DNA of 64,000 bases from Cytobacillus luteolus (GCF_017873715.1 NZ_JAGGKM010000003.1:558001-622000), one strand, 5' to 3'; positions 8,220 through 17,832 are shown, numbered from the stretch's first letter. Translations and numbers: made by a program. Notes: generated by a model from the sequence alone, not told the origin.

Positions 8220-9194
8220 ATGAGTAAAGAAATTGAAGTGATAATAGAAGGAACTTATCCTCTGGCAGCAACACTGACTTTACCTGAGGGAAATATGAAA
8301 TTTCCCTTAGTGGTTATGGTACATGGGAGTGGGCCGACAGATCGAGATTCAAACGCAAAAGGCATGCCGCTAAATATATTTAAGGAAATAAGTGAGGTTG
8401 TTGCGAAAGAAGGATTTGCAAGCATCCGTTATGATAAGAGGGGCATTGGAGCTAGCAAAGGGGACTACTATGAAGCCGGTGTATATGATTTAATCGACGA
8501 TGCAAGAGCTGTTTTGGAATATGCTAAAAAACATCAGAACATAGATGGGAATCGGGTCATCTTACTAGGCCATAGTGAAGGAAGTATTCTTGCACCATTT
8601 GTTAACGAAATAATTTCAGTAGATGGGATGATTCTTCTTTCAGGTACAGCTGAACCTTTAGCTGAAACAATGAAATGGCAACGTCAGGAAATGATAAATG
8701 ATATTCGTTCGTTAAAAGGATTTGAGGGCTGGGTTACACGTTTAATTAAGCTAGATGAGAAAATCACAAAAATGAACGATGGATTAATTAAGGTTATATC
8801 AGAAACAGACAAAGCGGTGATTAGGTATAAAGGTAAAAAGATGAATGCCAAATGGAATCGTGAGCATTTACAATTTGATGTTTCGAAACCTTTGCAAAAG
8901 GTAAATTGTCCTGTTCTTGCTATAACAGGAACTAAGGATGTTAATGTAAAGCTGAGTGACTTAGAAAAAATCAAGGCACTCGTTCAAGGTGAATGTGAAA
9001 CACACATTATTCAAGATATGACCCATATGCTTCGGAAAACAGATGTTGCAAATAGCATGAGCAAAATCATGAATGATTACAAAAAATCAATTAAACAGCC
9101 AATTGATTCAGAATTAAAGGATATAATTATTACTTGGTTAAGAAACTGGAAGAGTAGAGATGTAAAAGTTCACGAGTCAGAATTCATTGTATAA
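8220..9194 (+). CDS. Alpha/beta hydrolase (esterase/peptidase S9-like)
   Basis: 324 residues. VVMVHGSGPTDRDSN supplies the oxyanion HG motif, VILLGHSEGSILAP (GHSEG) carries the nucleophile Ser, VLAITGTKDVNVK carries the acid Asp, and DMTHMLR carries the His, so the catalytic triad is complete. No signal peptide, hence cytoplasmic. It resembles the acyl-hydrolase/dienelactone-hydrolase-like proteins of Bacillus; the substrate is unknown. ATG 8220 follows GGAGGG. Confidence 0.83.
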   Translation: MSKEIEVIIEGTYPLAATLTLPEGNMKFPLVVMVHGSGPTDRDSNAKGMPLNIFKEISEVVAKEGFASIRYDKRGIGASKGDYYEAGVYDLIDDARAVLEYAKKHQNIDGNRVILLGHSEGSILAPFVNEIISVDGMILLSGTAEPLAETMKWQRQEMINDIRSLKGFEGWVTRLIKLDEKITKMNDGLIKVISETDKAVIRYKGKKMNAKWNREHLQFDVSKPLQKVNCPVLAITGTKDVNVKLSDLEKIKALVQGECETHIIQDMTHMLRKTDVANSMSKIMNDYKKSIKQPIDSELKDIIITWLRNWKSRDVKVHESEFIV

Positions 9195-9269
9195 GAATAA
9201 ATGCTTGTTCGGGAGTTAAGGCATATATGTACTGATGCCCAATTTTGTCTTAGGAAAGGTGGATTTTTA

Positions 9270-9659
9270 GTGAGCGGGAAATTAGTTAGAGTTGGAACTA
9301 CATATATCCCAGTAAACAATGTTGATTTATCAACTGAATGGTATGTAAATAATTTAGGTGCAGAACTAAGTTATAAAGATGACGACAAAACGATTATTAA
9401 TCTAGCAGACCAAAGTTTCTTTCTTGTTAAATCACCTCAAAATGAAACTTCTAATTTTATAGATATATATGGTGAAGAACGTTTTTCCCTAACATTCGAG
9501 GTTTATGGATTAAGTGCTTTAGAGGCAATACATAGAGCGTTTCAAGAAAAGGAAATTAGAGTCGGAGAAATAGAAAATAGAGGCCACGCTGGAAGGAATT
9601 TTGTGTTTTACGACTTAGATGGCAATAAATTCGATGTATGGAGTGGTCCAAATTCATAG
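9270..9659 (+). CDS. VOC family (glyoxalase/bleomycin-resistance-like) protein
   Basis: One vicinal-oxygen-chelate unit pair in 130 residues: TTYIPVNNVDLSTEWYVNNLG opens the first module and NFVFYDLDGNKFDVWSG closes the second. GTG 9270 follows AGGAAAGGTGG at 9252-9262; the frame is open back to 9201, but that part lacks VOC features. The chemistry could be isomerase, dioxygenase or drug binding. Confidence 0.7.
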   Translation: MSGKLVRVGTTYIPVNNVDLSTEWYVNNLGAELSYKDDDKTIINLADQSFFLVKSPQNETSNFIDIYGEERFSLTFEVYGLSALEAIHRAFQEKEIRVGEIENRGHAGRNFVFYDLDGNKFDVWSGPNS

Positions 9660-9709
9660 AACGTAATACCGTTGGTTATCGACATTAAAGTTTAGGGAAG
9701 TCCTGATAT

Positions 9710-10020
9710 ATAGGTCGGTAAAGTGATTTATCGACCTAGAAATTGGTAAAATCTTAAAAAATAGGCCGATAAAATGATTTATCGGCAATAATTTATTGAA
9801 GTCTAGGAAAAACATTCCGATAAAATGCTATATGAACCTATAATTTGATGATATCTAGAAAAAATAGGTCGATAAAATGATTTATCAGCCTATAATTTGA
9901 TGAAGTCTAGAAAAAGTATTCCGATAAAATGATTTATCAATCTATATTTTGAAGAAATCTAAAGAATATAGGCTCATAAAATAAGAAATCAACCTAGAAT
10001 TCGCTGAACTCTAAAGGATA
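9710..10020. repeat. Degenerate 51/52-nt tandem repeat array with palindromic cores
   Basis: Six units begin at 9710, 9761, 9812, 9864, 9916 and 9968, with spacings of 51, 51, 52, 52 and 52 nt. Each starts with a palindrome-like core. In unit 2, GCCGATAAA (9765-9773) and TTTATCGGC (9778-9786) are perfect 9-bp arms around ATGA; unit 1 has 10-bp arms with one G-U change. The rest of each unit is A+T-rich (TCTAGAAAAA type). The last unit begins GGCTCATAAA, which is the head of the units at 45743-46131. No reading frame crosses it. It fills most of the 589-nt gap before mqo. Confidence 0.85.
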
Positions 10021-10077
10021 AGTTAGCATTTTTTGTCGATTTTCAGGTACAAGCACAACTTCTCTCTTTTTAAAAGA

Positions 10078-10107
10078 TTGTTAATTAACTTATAATTATC
10101 ATATAAT
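10078..10107 (+). promoter_or_regulatory. Candidate promoter upstream of mqo
   Basis: TTGTTA (10078-10083) and TATAAT (10102-10107) are separated by 18 nt, 140 nt before the mqo start and just after the repeat array. Confidence 0.4.
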
Positions 10108-10248
10108 AGTAGATATGTTAAGTTAGAATTAATTTATTGTAAATTTGATAATAGGTTATAACGTGCGAAAAGGTATGGGATTTGGTGTGACTTAATTAGT
10201 GTCGTACCTATATCTTTGTGCAAATCTTAGGGGAAAAGGTTGGTTATA

Positions 10249-11760
10249 ATGAGCAACAGAGAAACGAAAACAGACGTCATTTTAATTGGCGCAGGGATCA
10301 TGAGTGCGACTTTAGGAACGATCTTAAAAGAATTAGTACCGGAATGGGAAATAAAAGTATTTGAAAAGCTTGAAAATGCGGGGGAAGAAAGTTCTAACGA
10401 ATGGAACAATGCTGGAACGGGGCATGCTGCATTATGTGAGCTTAACTATACCGCTGAAAAACCTGATGGATCTGTTGATATTAGTAAAGCGATCAGTATT
10501 AATGAACAGTTCCAGGTATCAATGCAGTTCTGGTCCTATCTAGTAAAGAACAAGTTGATAAATAATCCGCAAGAGTTTATCATGCCATTGCCTCACATGA
10601 GTTTTGTTCAAGGGCAACAAAATGTTGAGTTTTTAAGGAAGCGATTTGAAGCGCTATCAAATAATCCACTTTTTGAAGGGATGGAGTTTTCCGAAGATCC
10701 TAAAAAGTTAATGGAATGGATACCGCTTATTATGCAAGGGCGTGTGCATAATGAACCGATAGCTGCAACCAAGATTGACACAGGAACAGATGTGAACTTC
10801 GGTGCTTTAACGCGCATGTTGATCGACCATCTAGAAAGTAAAGATGTTGCTGTAAACTACAACCATAGTGTTGAAGATATTACACGTACAAGTGAAGGTC
10901 TGTGGGAAGTGAATGTACGTAACCTTTTCAGTGGTAGGGTTGATCGACACACTGCAAAGTTCGTCTTTATCGGAGGCGGAGGAGGAAGTTTACATTTACT
11001 TCAAAAATCAGGTATTCCTGAAGGGAAGAATATTGGTGGATTCCCGGTGAGTGGAATATTTATGGTGTGTAATAATCCGGAAGTTGTAGCTCAACATCAT
11101 GCTAAGGTGTACGGGAAAGCTAAAGTTGGTGCTCCACCAATGTCTGTACCACATCTTGATACAAGATACATTGATAATCAAAAATCATTGCTATTTGGAC
11201 CATTTGCCGGATTTACGCCTAAGTTCTTGAAAAACGGTTCAATATTTGATTTAGTTACTTCCGTAAAACCTAACAATCTCTTAACGATGTTGGCTGCGGG
11301 TGCAAAAGAGATGTCATTAACAAAATATCTGATTCAACAAGTTATGTTATCGAAGGAACAGCGTATGGAAGAGTTACGCGAGTTTATCCCGAATGCAAAA
11401 TCAGAGGATTGGGATTTTGTTGTAGCTGGCCAACGTGTTCAAGTAATCAAAGATACCGAAGATGGGGGCAAAGGAACTCTTCAATTTGGTACCGAAGTTA
11501 TTACTGCTAATGATGGATCAATTGCTGCATTACTAGGGGCTTCTCCAGGAGCTTCAACTGCCGTACACGTTATGCTTCAAGTAATCCAAAAATGTTTCCC
11601 GGAACATATAGATGAATGGGAACCGAAGATTAAAACAATGATTCCATCCTATGGTGAGTCACTTATGAACAATCAAAAGCTTCTTCAGAATGTTCACGAG
11701 TCTACGGCTAACACGCTTGGATTAACTGAAGTAAAAGAACAGGATTATGTCTATAATTAA
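10249..11760 (+). CDS. mqo: Malate:quinone oxidoreductase
   Basis: A 503-residue FAD-dependent membrane-associated enzyme that oxidises L-malate to oxaloacetate and passes electrons to the quinone pool. The start [22 protein letters not shown] is the FAD-binding Rossmann motif. [21 protein letters not shown] and the C-terminal [12 protein letters not shown] block are diagnostic of Mqo. Full length for the family (about 490-510). ATG 10249 is used; a TTG at 10240 is in frame. It stands alone between a repeat array and a strong terminator. Confidence 0.95.
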   Translation: MSNRETKTDVILIGAGIMSATLGTILKELVPEWEIKVFEKLENAGEESSNEWNNAGTGHAALCELNYTAEKPDGSVDISKAISINEQFQVSMQFWSYLVKNKLINNPQEFIMPLPHMSFVQGQQNVEFLRKRFEALSNNPLFEGMEFSEDPKKLMEWIPLIMQGRVHNEPIAATKIDTGTDVNFGALTRMLIDHLESKDVAVNYNHSVEDITRTSEGLWEVNVRNLFSGRVDRHTAKFVFIGGGGGSLHLLQKSGIPEGKNIGGFPVSGIFMVCNNPEVVAQHHAKVYGKAKVGAPPMSVPHLDTRYIDNQKSLLFGPFAGFTPKFLKNGSIFDLVTSVKPNNLLTMLAAGAKEMSLTKYLIQQVMLSKEQRMEELREFIPNAKSEDWDFVVAGQRVQVIKDTEDGGKGTLQFGTEVITANDGSIAALLGASPGASTAVHVMLQVIQKCFPEHIDEWEPKIKTMIPSYGESLMNNQKLLQNVHESTANTLGLTEVKEQDYVYN

Positions 11761-11780
11761 GTTGCCACTTAAATAATACA

Positions 11781-11827
11781 GCCTGTGTCATTGATTATTC
11801 TTATAATCAAAGACACAGGCTTTTTTG
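11781..11827 (+). terminator. Intrinsic terminator of mqo
   Basis: GCCTGTGTC (11781-11789) pairs with GACACAGGC (11812-11820), with an inner TTGATTAT/ATAATCAA stem and TTTTTT after it. Confidence 0.9.
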
Positions 11828-11937
11828 TTTTAATCAGGCAAGTAAATACAGAAAATTCCACAAATTAGTGGGTAAAAATGCTAAAATGTAATAGGAATAC
11901 AATAACAGGGTGGTCTGTACTTGTTGGAGGAATGAAA

Positions 11938-12120
11938 ATGTCAGATAAACTAAATCAAGAAATATTAAACGAGTTAAAAAAGATAAACGAAAAACTTGAT
12001 AAGATAGAGGGCGAAAAAGAACAAGGACTCTCAACACCAATGAAATTTGTCGCTTTAGTGTTTGGTGTGTGTGTAGTGGGACCGATAGTTTTCGTAGCAC
12101 TAACTGCATTGTTGAACTAG
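11938..12120 (+). CDS. Small single-span membrane protein
   Basis: 60 residues starting at ATG 11938, 7 nt after GGAGG (11926-11930). The first half is a charged coiled-coil-like helix (ILNELKKINEKLDKIEGEKEQ) and the second a membrane span (MKFVALVFGVCVVGPIVFVA). Function unknown. Confidence 0.6.
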   Translation: MSDKLNQEILNELKKINEKLDKIEGEKEQGLSTPMKFVALVFGVCVVGPIVFVALTALLN

Positions 12121-12169
12121 TAAAAGTGTGGTTGTTCTTCAGACTTATTGTAGAAGGGGTTAAAGCAAA

Positions 12170-12397
12170 ATGGATAAACAGAGAACGTTTTTTTATGGGT
12201 TAATCTTAGGTTTCATTATGCTAGTCCTGCCGATTCCAAGATTTTTCTTCTGGAAAGGTGTAATGGAGCATGTTTTTGCAATCTTTCATTACATTGGGTT
12301 TATCTTACTTGTGATCTGTGGCATCCCTTTGATCATTGATGTGCTAAAGATTACAATTGTAAGATTTGTTTTAAATAACTTAGAAGAAGATAAATAG
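12170..12397 (+). CDS. Small two-span membrane protein
   Basis: 75 residues with hydrophobic segments at about 8-26 and 38-60 and an acidic tail NNLEEDK. AGGGGTT at 12156-12162 precedes ATG 12170. Not recognised; it lies with two other small membrane proteins on the same strand. Confidence 0.55.
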   Translation: MDKQRTFFYGLILGFIMLVLPIPRFFFWKGVMEHVFAIFHYIGFILLVICGIPLIIDVLKITIVRFVLNNLEEDK

Positions 12398-12450
12398 AAA
12401 ACTAGGGTTAAATAAAATTAATTAAGAAGGTAGGGGAAGGGGTACATACA

Positions 12451-12732
12451 TTGGATTATCACAGAATTGAACATGACAGCAAGTACCATGAGGGTTATAA
12501 ATCTCAAGGAACGTACCACCATAGTGGTGGAGGTAGTGATGATGTTGTATCGGTTGGAACTTGGATTATAATTTTGATAATATTGGCTATTCCAATCATT
12601 AATATTATTGTTTATCTGATTTTGGCATTTGGAGATTATAATGAAAATCTTAAAAACTTCGCTAAAGCTTCGTTGATAATCATAGTAATAGGCTTCTTCC
12701 TAGCAATATTAGTAAGTGCTTGTACTTACTAG
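12451..12732 (+). CDS. Small membrane protein with His/Gly-rich N-terminus
   Basis: 93 residues from TTG 12451, with AGGGGAAGGGG upstream. Residues 1-30 are polar and rich in His, Tyr and Gly (DYHRIEHDSKYHEGYK, HHSGGGSD). Two membrane spans follow (about 36-58 and 70-90). Function unknown. Confidence 0.5.
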   Translation: MDYHRIEHDSKYHEGYKSQGTYHHSGGGSDDVVSVGTWIIILIILAIPIINIIVYLILAFGDYNENLKNFAKASLIIIVIGFFLAILVSACTY

Positions 12733-12755
12733 ATGAACATTAGAAGGTAAATACA

Positions 12756-12783
12756 AAAATCCCACGACTAAAAGGTCGTGGGA
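12756..12783 (-). terminator. Terminator reading leftward
   Basis: CCCACGAC (12761-12768) pairs with GTCGTGGG (12775-12782). The T-run is on the minus strand (AAAAA at 12755-12759 plus), so it ends the leftward transcript of the DIP1984-like gene. The 200 bases between them hold no convincing gene. Confidence 0.55.
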
Positions 12784-12983
12784 CTCATAGAAGGAGAAAA
12801 TATAATTACTATATTTGGTCGTCGACCTTCCATTGCCATCATTGGTTAAGGGTAAAGAGTAACATTGGAATTGGTAATAGGTTATTGGTTGTACCATTAC
12901 CATTTCAATTATCACTATCCTAACTAAAGGAACGAAAGCTCATCCTTCTATGCCTTGAAATGGAGTCTCACCACTTCAAGGTG

Positions 12984-13499
12984 TTAGAAATACTTTTCTC
13001 CATCGAAGTCTAGTTCGACGGAATAATTTTTTGCATTTATTAGATTTGATAGTCTATTCGCTTGTTTTTCGGTTTCAATTCCCTTTATACGGTAGTCCTC
13101 TGGTTCAAATAATGCCACTTTCACACGTGGTACAGAATCACCGAATGAGTAATGAAACTCCTCTTTTGTGCAAGTACCATATTGTTTATATTTTCTCGCC
13201 TTCGCTCTTAGTTGAGTTGCTAACTCAATCGCTTCGACAATTGTTATGGTTTCATCATTATACGCAATTGAATTTTGAACATTGGCCTGGTACATAAGTT
13301 TATCAAGGATGCGAAAATCTTTTCGCGTTTCATCTATTTCTACTTCAACGTCGTGAAGTGTTCTAATCTGACTAGGTACTTTACTTCCTTTTTCTATTTC
13401 GATGAATGCAATTCGATCCATTTCAGCCTCTAGCTCATGTATTCTTTTTGACATGACGCTTTTTAACTTTACCGCTTCAGCAAGAGTTATTTTAGTCAT
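12984..13499 (-). CDS. DIP1984-like protein
   Basis: 171 residues. The minus-strand ATG (complement of 13497-13499) follows AAGGAG. The order LAEAVKLKSVMSKRIHELE, then VEVEIDETRKDFRILDKLMYQANVQN, then IVEAIELATQLRAKARKY, ending RLSNLINAKNYSVELDF, follows the DIP1984 family: paired helices with alternating LAEA/IxEA blocks. The family's role is unclear; some members are annotated septicolysin-like. Divergent, so moderate confidence. The flanking genes are on the other strand. Confidence 0.5.
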   Translation of the reverse strand: MTKITLAEAVKLKSVMSKRIHELEAEMDRIAFIEIEKGSKVPSQIRTLHDVEVEIDETRKDFRILDKLMYQANVQNSIAYNDETITIVEAIELATQLRAKARKYKQYGTCTKEEFHYSFGDSVPRVKVALFEPEDYRIKGIETEKQANRLSNLINAKNYSVELDFDGEKYF

Positions 13500-13755
13500 T
13501 TTAACACTCCTTGTGCAATATTCTTCTCTATCATTCTCCAATTCTTCCTATAAGAATAGCATATTTTAACGTTTGTGAACTATTTGTATTTTATGTAATT
13601 CTAGATAAGAAGGCAAGTGAAACTGTAGGTGAGGAAAGAGTAACTAGAATTTACGATCCGATAAAAGGCATTAAAGCATATGGTAAGGGATTTAATTTTA
13701 TTATATTATTGGAATATAAAAATATATTGAAATTGTCTAAATAGGTGGGTGTCCT

Positions 13756-15381
13756 TTGATATTATTCGACTATCTAATTAATCTATCCATTTTCGCATTA
13801 ATGGTTAGTATTCCATTGGTACTATTTTCGTTACTGGATTTGAAACCAGTTAAAAGACTACGTCTTTGGGTTAGTATATATGCTGGGATCGTCTCAGTGT
13901 TTTTAGTGATGTTATCAATTCAACAAGATGGCTATACCTATGACATACGGTATGCACCAATCATTCTCGTATTTGCTTATCTTGGTCCATTCGCAGGGGT
14001 AGTTACTGGAATATTTTCTTTAGTAATGAGATTGTTTACGAGTGGGAATTGGGAACCTGCTATTATAGGGTGGACAACCATAATGGTAGTTTTTTCAATT
14101 ATGTGTTTTTATGTTTCTCGGCTGTCACCTGTAAAAAGATGTATCATACTATTTAGTACCTACATAGCTATCTATGTAATAATGGTACCTATTATTTTCA
14201 ATATATTCAGAGATAGTTCAGCCTTTCACTTTCAATACCTTCTTTTTGTCATGCTAGGTGTAATTGTTGGGGGTCTATTGATAGAATCTTATCAAAAACT
14301 ATATCGGATCATAAAAGAGAATAAGAGAATGGAGACAACATTAGCAGCAAGTGAAGCGAAATATAGGTTAATTGCAGAAAATACAACAGACCTTATTATG
14401 GTGATGGATAAAGAACATTCGATTAGTTACTTTTCTCCATCTCATGAACCAGTTTTAGGTTTCTTCATTTCTGAACTGGAGTCACTGGAATTGTGTAAAT
14501 ATATCCATCCTGATGACATCCAGATGTTTAAAACGAATATTACGCAAATGTTTGAAAATCATGAGTCATATACAATGGAATTCCGTTTCAAACACAAGAA
14601 TGGCGGCTGGATTGATTTTGAGTCAAGGTGTATGCCTGTTAAGGGAGACAATCACACAATTGAACATATCGTTCTAATAAGCAGGGATATTTCAGAACGA
14701 AAAAAGGCAGAGATGATTCTCTTGCAATCTGAAAAGCTATCCATTGTTGGAGAGTTAGCAGCTGGTGTTGCTCATGAGATCAGAAATCCACTTACAACCA
14801 TTAAAGGATTTATTCAATTGAATCATAAAGAAAACGGATCAAATGTATACAATGATTTGCTTTTGAGTGAACTCGATCGCATTGAAACGATCACAAGTGA
14901 GCTACTAACCCTAGGTAAACCTCAGGCGATGCAGTTGGTCAGTACCAATGCTAAAGACTTAATTGATTATACAATTGAGTTATTATCACCGCAAGCTCAT
15001 ATGAATAATATTCAGCTGACTGTAGTGGCTGAAGAACCGAATTTCTATTTTACATGTGAGAAGAATCAATTAAAACAGGTGTTTTTAAATATTATAAAAA
15101 ATGGAATGGAATCTATGAAACATGGTGGAGAGATTATTGTTACCCTTCAAAAAGGGAATAATAAAGATTGTATTATTTCTTTCCAAGACCAAGGCTGCGG
15201 GATTCCTGAAGAAATTCTCCCAAGGTTAGGAGAACCATTTTATAGTTTAAAAGAAAAAGGAACCGGACTGGGCTTGATGATTTGTCATAAAATTATTAAA
15301 CAACATCATGGTACAATTACCTATAAAAGTAAAGTCGGGGAAGGAACCCTAATAGAGATTAAGTTGCCATTAAGTAGTTAA
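13756..15381 (+). CDS. Membrane sensor histidine kinase, 5TM-LYT plus PAS, sporulation-kinase-like
   Basis: 541 residues. Residues 1 to about 190 carry the multi-span 5TM-5TMR_LYT sensor (YAPIILVFAYLGPFAGVVTG). A PAS domain follows at about 198-315 (YRLIAENTTDLIMVMD), then HisKA with His340 in AAGVAHEIRNP, and a HATPase with N, G1 (DQGCGIPEEI) and G2 (GTGLGLMICHKI) boxes. The layout is that of the KinB/KinD-type kinases that feed the sporulation phosphorelay. No response regulator is adjacent, consistent with an orphan kinase phosphorylating Spo0F. TTG 13756 is the start, preceded by AGGTGGGTG. The 256 nt upstream hold only an A+T-rich leader. Confidence 0.88.
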   Translation: MILFDYLINLSIFALMVSIPLVLFSLLDLKPVKRLRLWVSIYAGIVSVFLVMLSIQQDGYTYDIRYAPIILVFAYLGPFAGVVTGIFSLVMRLFTSGNWEPAIIGWTTIMVVFSIMCFYVSRLSPVKRCIILFSTYIAIYVIMVPIIFNIFRDSSAFHFQYLLFVMLGVIVGGLLIESYQKLYRIIKENKRMETTLAASEAKYRLIAENTTDLIMVMDKEHSISYFSPSHEPVLGFFISELESLELCKYIHPDDIQMFKTNITQMFENHESYTMEFRFKHKNGGWIDFESRCMPVKGDNHTIEHIVLISRDISERKKAEMILLQSEKLSIVGELAAGVAHEIRNPLTTIKGFIQLNHKENGSNVYNDLLLSELDRIETITSELLTLGKPQAMQLVSTNAKDLIDYTIELLSPQAHMNNIQLTVVAEEPNFYFTCEKNQLKQVFLNIIKNGMESMKHGGEIIVTLQKGNNKDCIISFQDQGCGIPEEILPRLGEPFYSLKEKGTGLGLMICHKIIKQHHGTITYKSKVGEGTLIEIKLPLSS

Positions 15382-15415
15382 CTCCTAGTTCTACTTTAAA
15401 TATATTTAGGTAAGG

Positions 15416-15447
15416 AAAAGATCGTCTGCAATTTGCGATCTTTTTTA
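15416..15447 (+). terminator. Intrinsic terminator of the kinase gene
   Basis: AAAAGATCG (15416-15424) pairs with CGATCTTTT (15436-15444), with further T after it. Confidence 0.8.
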
Positions 15448-15510
15448 ATTAATAAGTAAACAGAATATTTTGTTAAAATTAAATATACTATCTCCAAAGG
15501 AGGGGTCAGA

Positions 15511-16227
15511 ATGAATTCTATAAATAAAAAGGTATTTCTCTTTCTAATTTTTTCTATTATTATTATGATTCAATCTGTGGAAGCAACATTGTATGAGGAT
15601 CTCACTTATGAAGAAATGATAGAGAGGGCAGACTTGATCATTATCGGTAAAAGTGTTGGAGAGGTTAATGTACGGTATGAGAAGGTGACTGACCCCGAGG
15701 TTGGAGATTTTGAAGTTGGATATACCGAATGGGAAATAGCTGTTACATCCTATTTAAAAGGTAATTCTCAAGGAGAAACGATATTAGTCTCAACTCCAGG
15801 ACCAAGCAAAAACACAAATGACAATCGAACAGACTATATCGTTCGTTCTAGTGAATACAGTCTAGATGAACTAATAGAACAAATGGAAGTAGGATTAGTA
15901 ACAAAGGTTAGTGATATCATTTTCTTTTTAGAAGAAAAAGATGGTCATTTTCATCCAATTATTCCAAGTGCGATTGTACCCCTAAACGTTGTCTATTGGG
16001 AGGGTAACATTGATCGAGAGATTGTAAACCAGGAAGAGATTGAACCGAAAGTTATTGAGGAGTTAGCCTATTTGAAGGAATATCTTGAGGAAACGCCATA
16101 TTATTCAGCTGAGGGCAAGTTATTAAATAGTAATTACTCTTTGTATTTATATACTCTAATTGCTATCGTATTGTTAGCATTTATTGCATTATTAGCTAGA
16201 AACAAAATAATCAATCGGAGTACATAG
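15511..16227 (+). CDS. Exported, membrane-anchored hypothetical protein
   Basis: 238 residues: signal peptide (KKVFLFLIFSIIIMIQSVEA), extracellular domain, and a C-terminal span (LYLYTLIAIVLLAFIALLA) with a basic tail. The ectodomain contains ADLIIIGKSVG and WEIAVTSYLKGN, echoing the ADAVFKGKV...SVSETWKG pattern of the TIMP/NTR-like protein at 23153-23707, so it may be a distant relative without the Cys pairs. Start ATG 15511 after GGAGGGG. Function unknown. Confidence 0.6.
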   Translation: MNSINKKVFLFLIFSIIIMIQSVEATLYEDLTYEEMIERADLIIIGKSVGEVNVRYEKVTDPEVGDFEVGYTEWEIAVTSYLKGNSQGETILVSTPGPSKNTNDNRTDYIVRSSEYSLDELIEQMEVGLVTKVSDIIFFLEEKDGHFHPIIPSAIVPLNVVYWEGNIDREIVNQEEIEPKVIEELAYLKEYLEETPYYSAEGKLLNSNYSLYLYTLIAIVLLAFIALLARNKIINRST

Positions 16228-16241
16228 GAAGGAAAGGAACA

Positions 16242-16547
16242 TTGACACCATTTACAGAAAAAGTAATTGAAATAATCAAAAGTATTCCTGCTGGTAAAGT
16301 GATGACCTATGGCCAAATTGCGGGTGTTGCAGGTAGTCCCAGAGCAGCTCGCCAGGTTGTGCGTATCCTTCATTCGATGAGTAAGAAGCACCGTCTTCCC
16401 TGGCATCGTGTGATAAATGCGAAAGGGGAAATTGCTTTGCAGGACGATGAGTCTTTTAATGAACAACGAATGAATTTAGAAATGGAAGGCGTTCTAATTG
16501 GCTTGCACGGAAAAATTGATCTAACAAAATATCAGTGGCATCCTTAG
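16242..16547 (+). CDS. Alkyltransferase-like protein (ATL, MGMT family)
   Basis: 101 residues matching the C-terminal DNA-binding domain of O6-alkylguanine methyltransferases: IPAGKVMTYGQIAGVAGSPRAARQV, then LPWHRVIN. The reactive Cys of PCHRV is replaced by Trp, the hallmark of alkyltransferase-like proteins. These do not transfer the alkyl group but bind O6-alkylguanine and steer it to nucleotide excision repair. TTG 16242 follows AGGAAAGG. Confidence 0.85.
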   Translation: MTPFTEKVIEIIKSIPAGKVMTYGQIAGVAGSPRAARQVVRILHSMSKKHRLPWHRVINAKGEIALQDDESFNEQRMNLEMEGVLIGLHGKIDLTKYQWHP

Positions 16548-16548
16548 G

Positions 16549-16576
16549 AAGAGTTGGATAATCAACTCTTTTTTTC
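16549..16576 (+). terminator. Intrinsic terminator of the ATL gene
   Basis: AAGAGTTG (16549-16556) pairs with CAACTCTT (16563-16570), then TTTTT. Confidence 0.85.
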
Positions 16577-16669
16577 GTTATGTTTACAATATAGTAAACA
16601 TAAGTAAGGGAATATATGGTACCATTATAATTAGTTATAATATTTTGATAAATTAGAAGGTGATAAAGC

Positions 16670-16966
16670 TTGTATCCCGAATGGATCTCTATTGAAAACC
16701 ACGTGTTTTGGGGAGCAATATTAATTATCGTCAATTTAATTGGTATAACAGGGGCTTCTGCAATCTTTATTTCTATATTTCAACAAAGCAGGATAAAGGG
16801 CTATCTTAATTTATTGGTCTTGTTTTGTTCTGTTGTTCTCGTACTGATAAATGTTTTTTCTTATTCAAAAACGTTAGGGATTATCATTTGTGTAGTAGAC
16901 GTTATAATGGGTTTTATCGTTTTTAACTATTTGCGAAATCGTTCAGTTAAATTAAATACAAACTAA
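16670..16966 (+). CDS. Small three-span membrane protein
   Basis: 98 residues from TTG 16670, with AGAAGGTGAT at 16655-16664. Hydrophobic segments lie at about 10-33, 45-60 and 68-88. Not recognised. First of a run of small envelope genes reaching 21370. Confidence 0.5.
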   Translation: MYPEWISIENHVFWGAILIIVNLIGITGASAIFISIFQQSRIKGYLNLLVLFCSVVLVLINVFSYSKTLGIIICVVDVIMGFIVFNYLRNRSVKLNTN

Positions 16967-16985
16967 ATTTAGGATGGTTAACTTT

Positions 16986-17456
16986 ATGAAAGACAAAATT
17001 ACATTACTGTTTATAGTTGTAGGTATGACATGCCTTTTGGGACTGACTCAGTTTGATAGAGAGGTATGGGATGTAAATGCAAAGCTGCTAGAGGAAAAGG
17101 TATCTGAAATGAACGAGTCAGTCGAGACAATAAATTTATCAGAATTAACACCGTTTGAGTGGGATAAGGTATATTTCTTCTATCCTTACACACCAAAAGA
17201 AACTGTGTACAAAACAGTTGGATATGAGTGGGACTCTATTTCTGAAACGGTTAGTGAAGGCATGAACCAGATTGTCTTTTTAAAGAAAGGAACGGTTGTT
17301 TGTTATGTATACGGGTACCCGGCTAATACTGGATATGGACTAAGTTACACGGGTGGGCCTTATAATGATGTGGCTTCATTACTTGAAATTAATGATGATT
17401 TGCTTTTCGAAGTTAAACGAGGTGACAGATTTATATTTTTAGAGAAGCGACTTTAG
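16986..17456 (+). CDS. Exported hypothetical protein
   Basis: 156 residues with an N-terminal signal or anchor (ITLLFIVVGMTCLLGL) and a mature domain with FEWDKVYFFYPYTPKE and MNQIVFLKKGTVVCYVYGYP. The pattern resembles Bacillus proteins that accompany small lipoproteins in envelope clusters. ATG 16986 is chosen over ATG 16974 by spacing from AGGATGG. One base separates it from the next gene, so they are coupled. Confidence 0.55.
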   Translation: MKDKITLLFIVVGMTCLLGLTQFDREVWDVNAKLLEEKVSEMNESVETINLSELTPFEWDKVYFFYPYTPKETVYKTVGYEWDSISETVSEGMNQIVFLKKGTVVCYVYGYPANTGYGLSYTGGPYNDVASLLEINDDLLFEVKRGDRFIFLEKRL

Positions 17457-17457
17457 G

Positions 17458-17832
17458 ATGATTGAAGAGGAAATGTTATACAGTTTAGTTTTATTCATAA
17501 TTGTTGTTCTAATTATAGGATTCTACATTCTTAAAAGAAATACCAAAGTTGGGCATACCATTTTTAAATCGACAGGTGTACGACATGAATTTCCTCATGT
17601 TGATTTAGAGAAGCAAAGAGTAACTTGTATTGTTACCTATAAGAGTAAAACGTATATGACTGTAGTTGTTGATATGAAAACAGGTGAAGTAGAGATACAT
17701 GGTAATGTTGATTCCCTTGGTAGAAAGGCGATGGATTTAGAATCATATATTGATATGTTCAAGCAGCAGGCGCGCTTTTTCGTTGAAAATGAGATATCTA
17801 ATCCTGAAGAATATTATCAGAACTTAAAGTAG
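17458..17832 (+). CDS. Membrane-anchored hypothetical protein
   Basis: 124 residues: one N-terminal span (LVLFIIVVLIIGFYIL) and a cytoplasmic or external domain with VTCIVTYKSKTYMTVVVDMKTGEVEIHG, a small beta-rich PepSY-like hairpin. It starts one base after the preceding stop. Function unknown. Confidence 0.5.
   Translation: MIEEEMLYSLVLFIIVVLIIGFYILKRNTKVGHTIFKSTGVRHEFPHVDLEKQRVTCIVTYKSKTYMTVVVDMKTGEVEIHGNVDSLGRKAMDLESYIDMFKQQARFFVENEISNPEEYYQNLK

Noticed and set aside
9710-10020. CRISPR array
   Set aside because: The 51/52-nt units are degenerate throughout, with no constant repeat separated by unique spacers, and no cas genes are present. The same holds for 45691-46131 and 54214-54360.
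12709-12915. Minus-strand frame of 68 codons
   Set aside because: It crosses the terminator hairpin at 12760 and has no ribosome site.
13511-13744. Open frame of 77 codons before the membrane kinase
   Set aside because: No ribosome site, mixed composition, and it overlaps the promoter region of both flanking genes.
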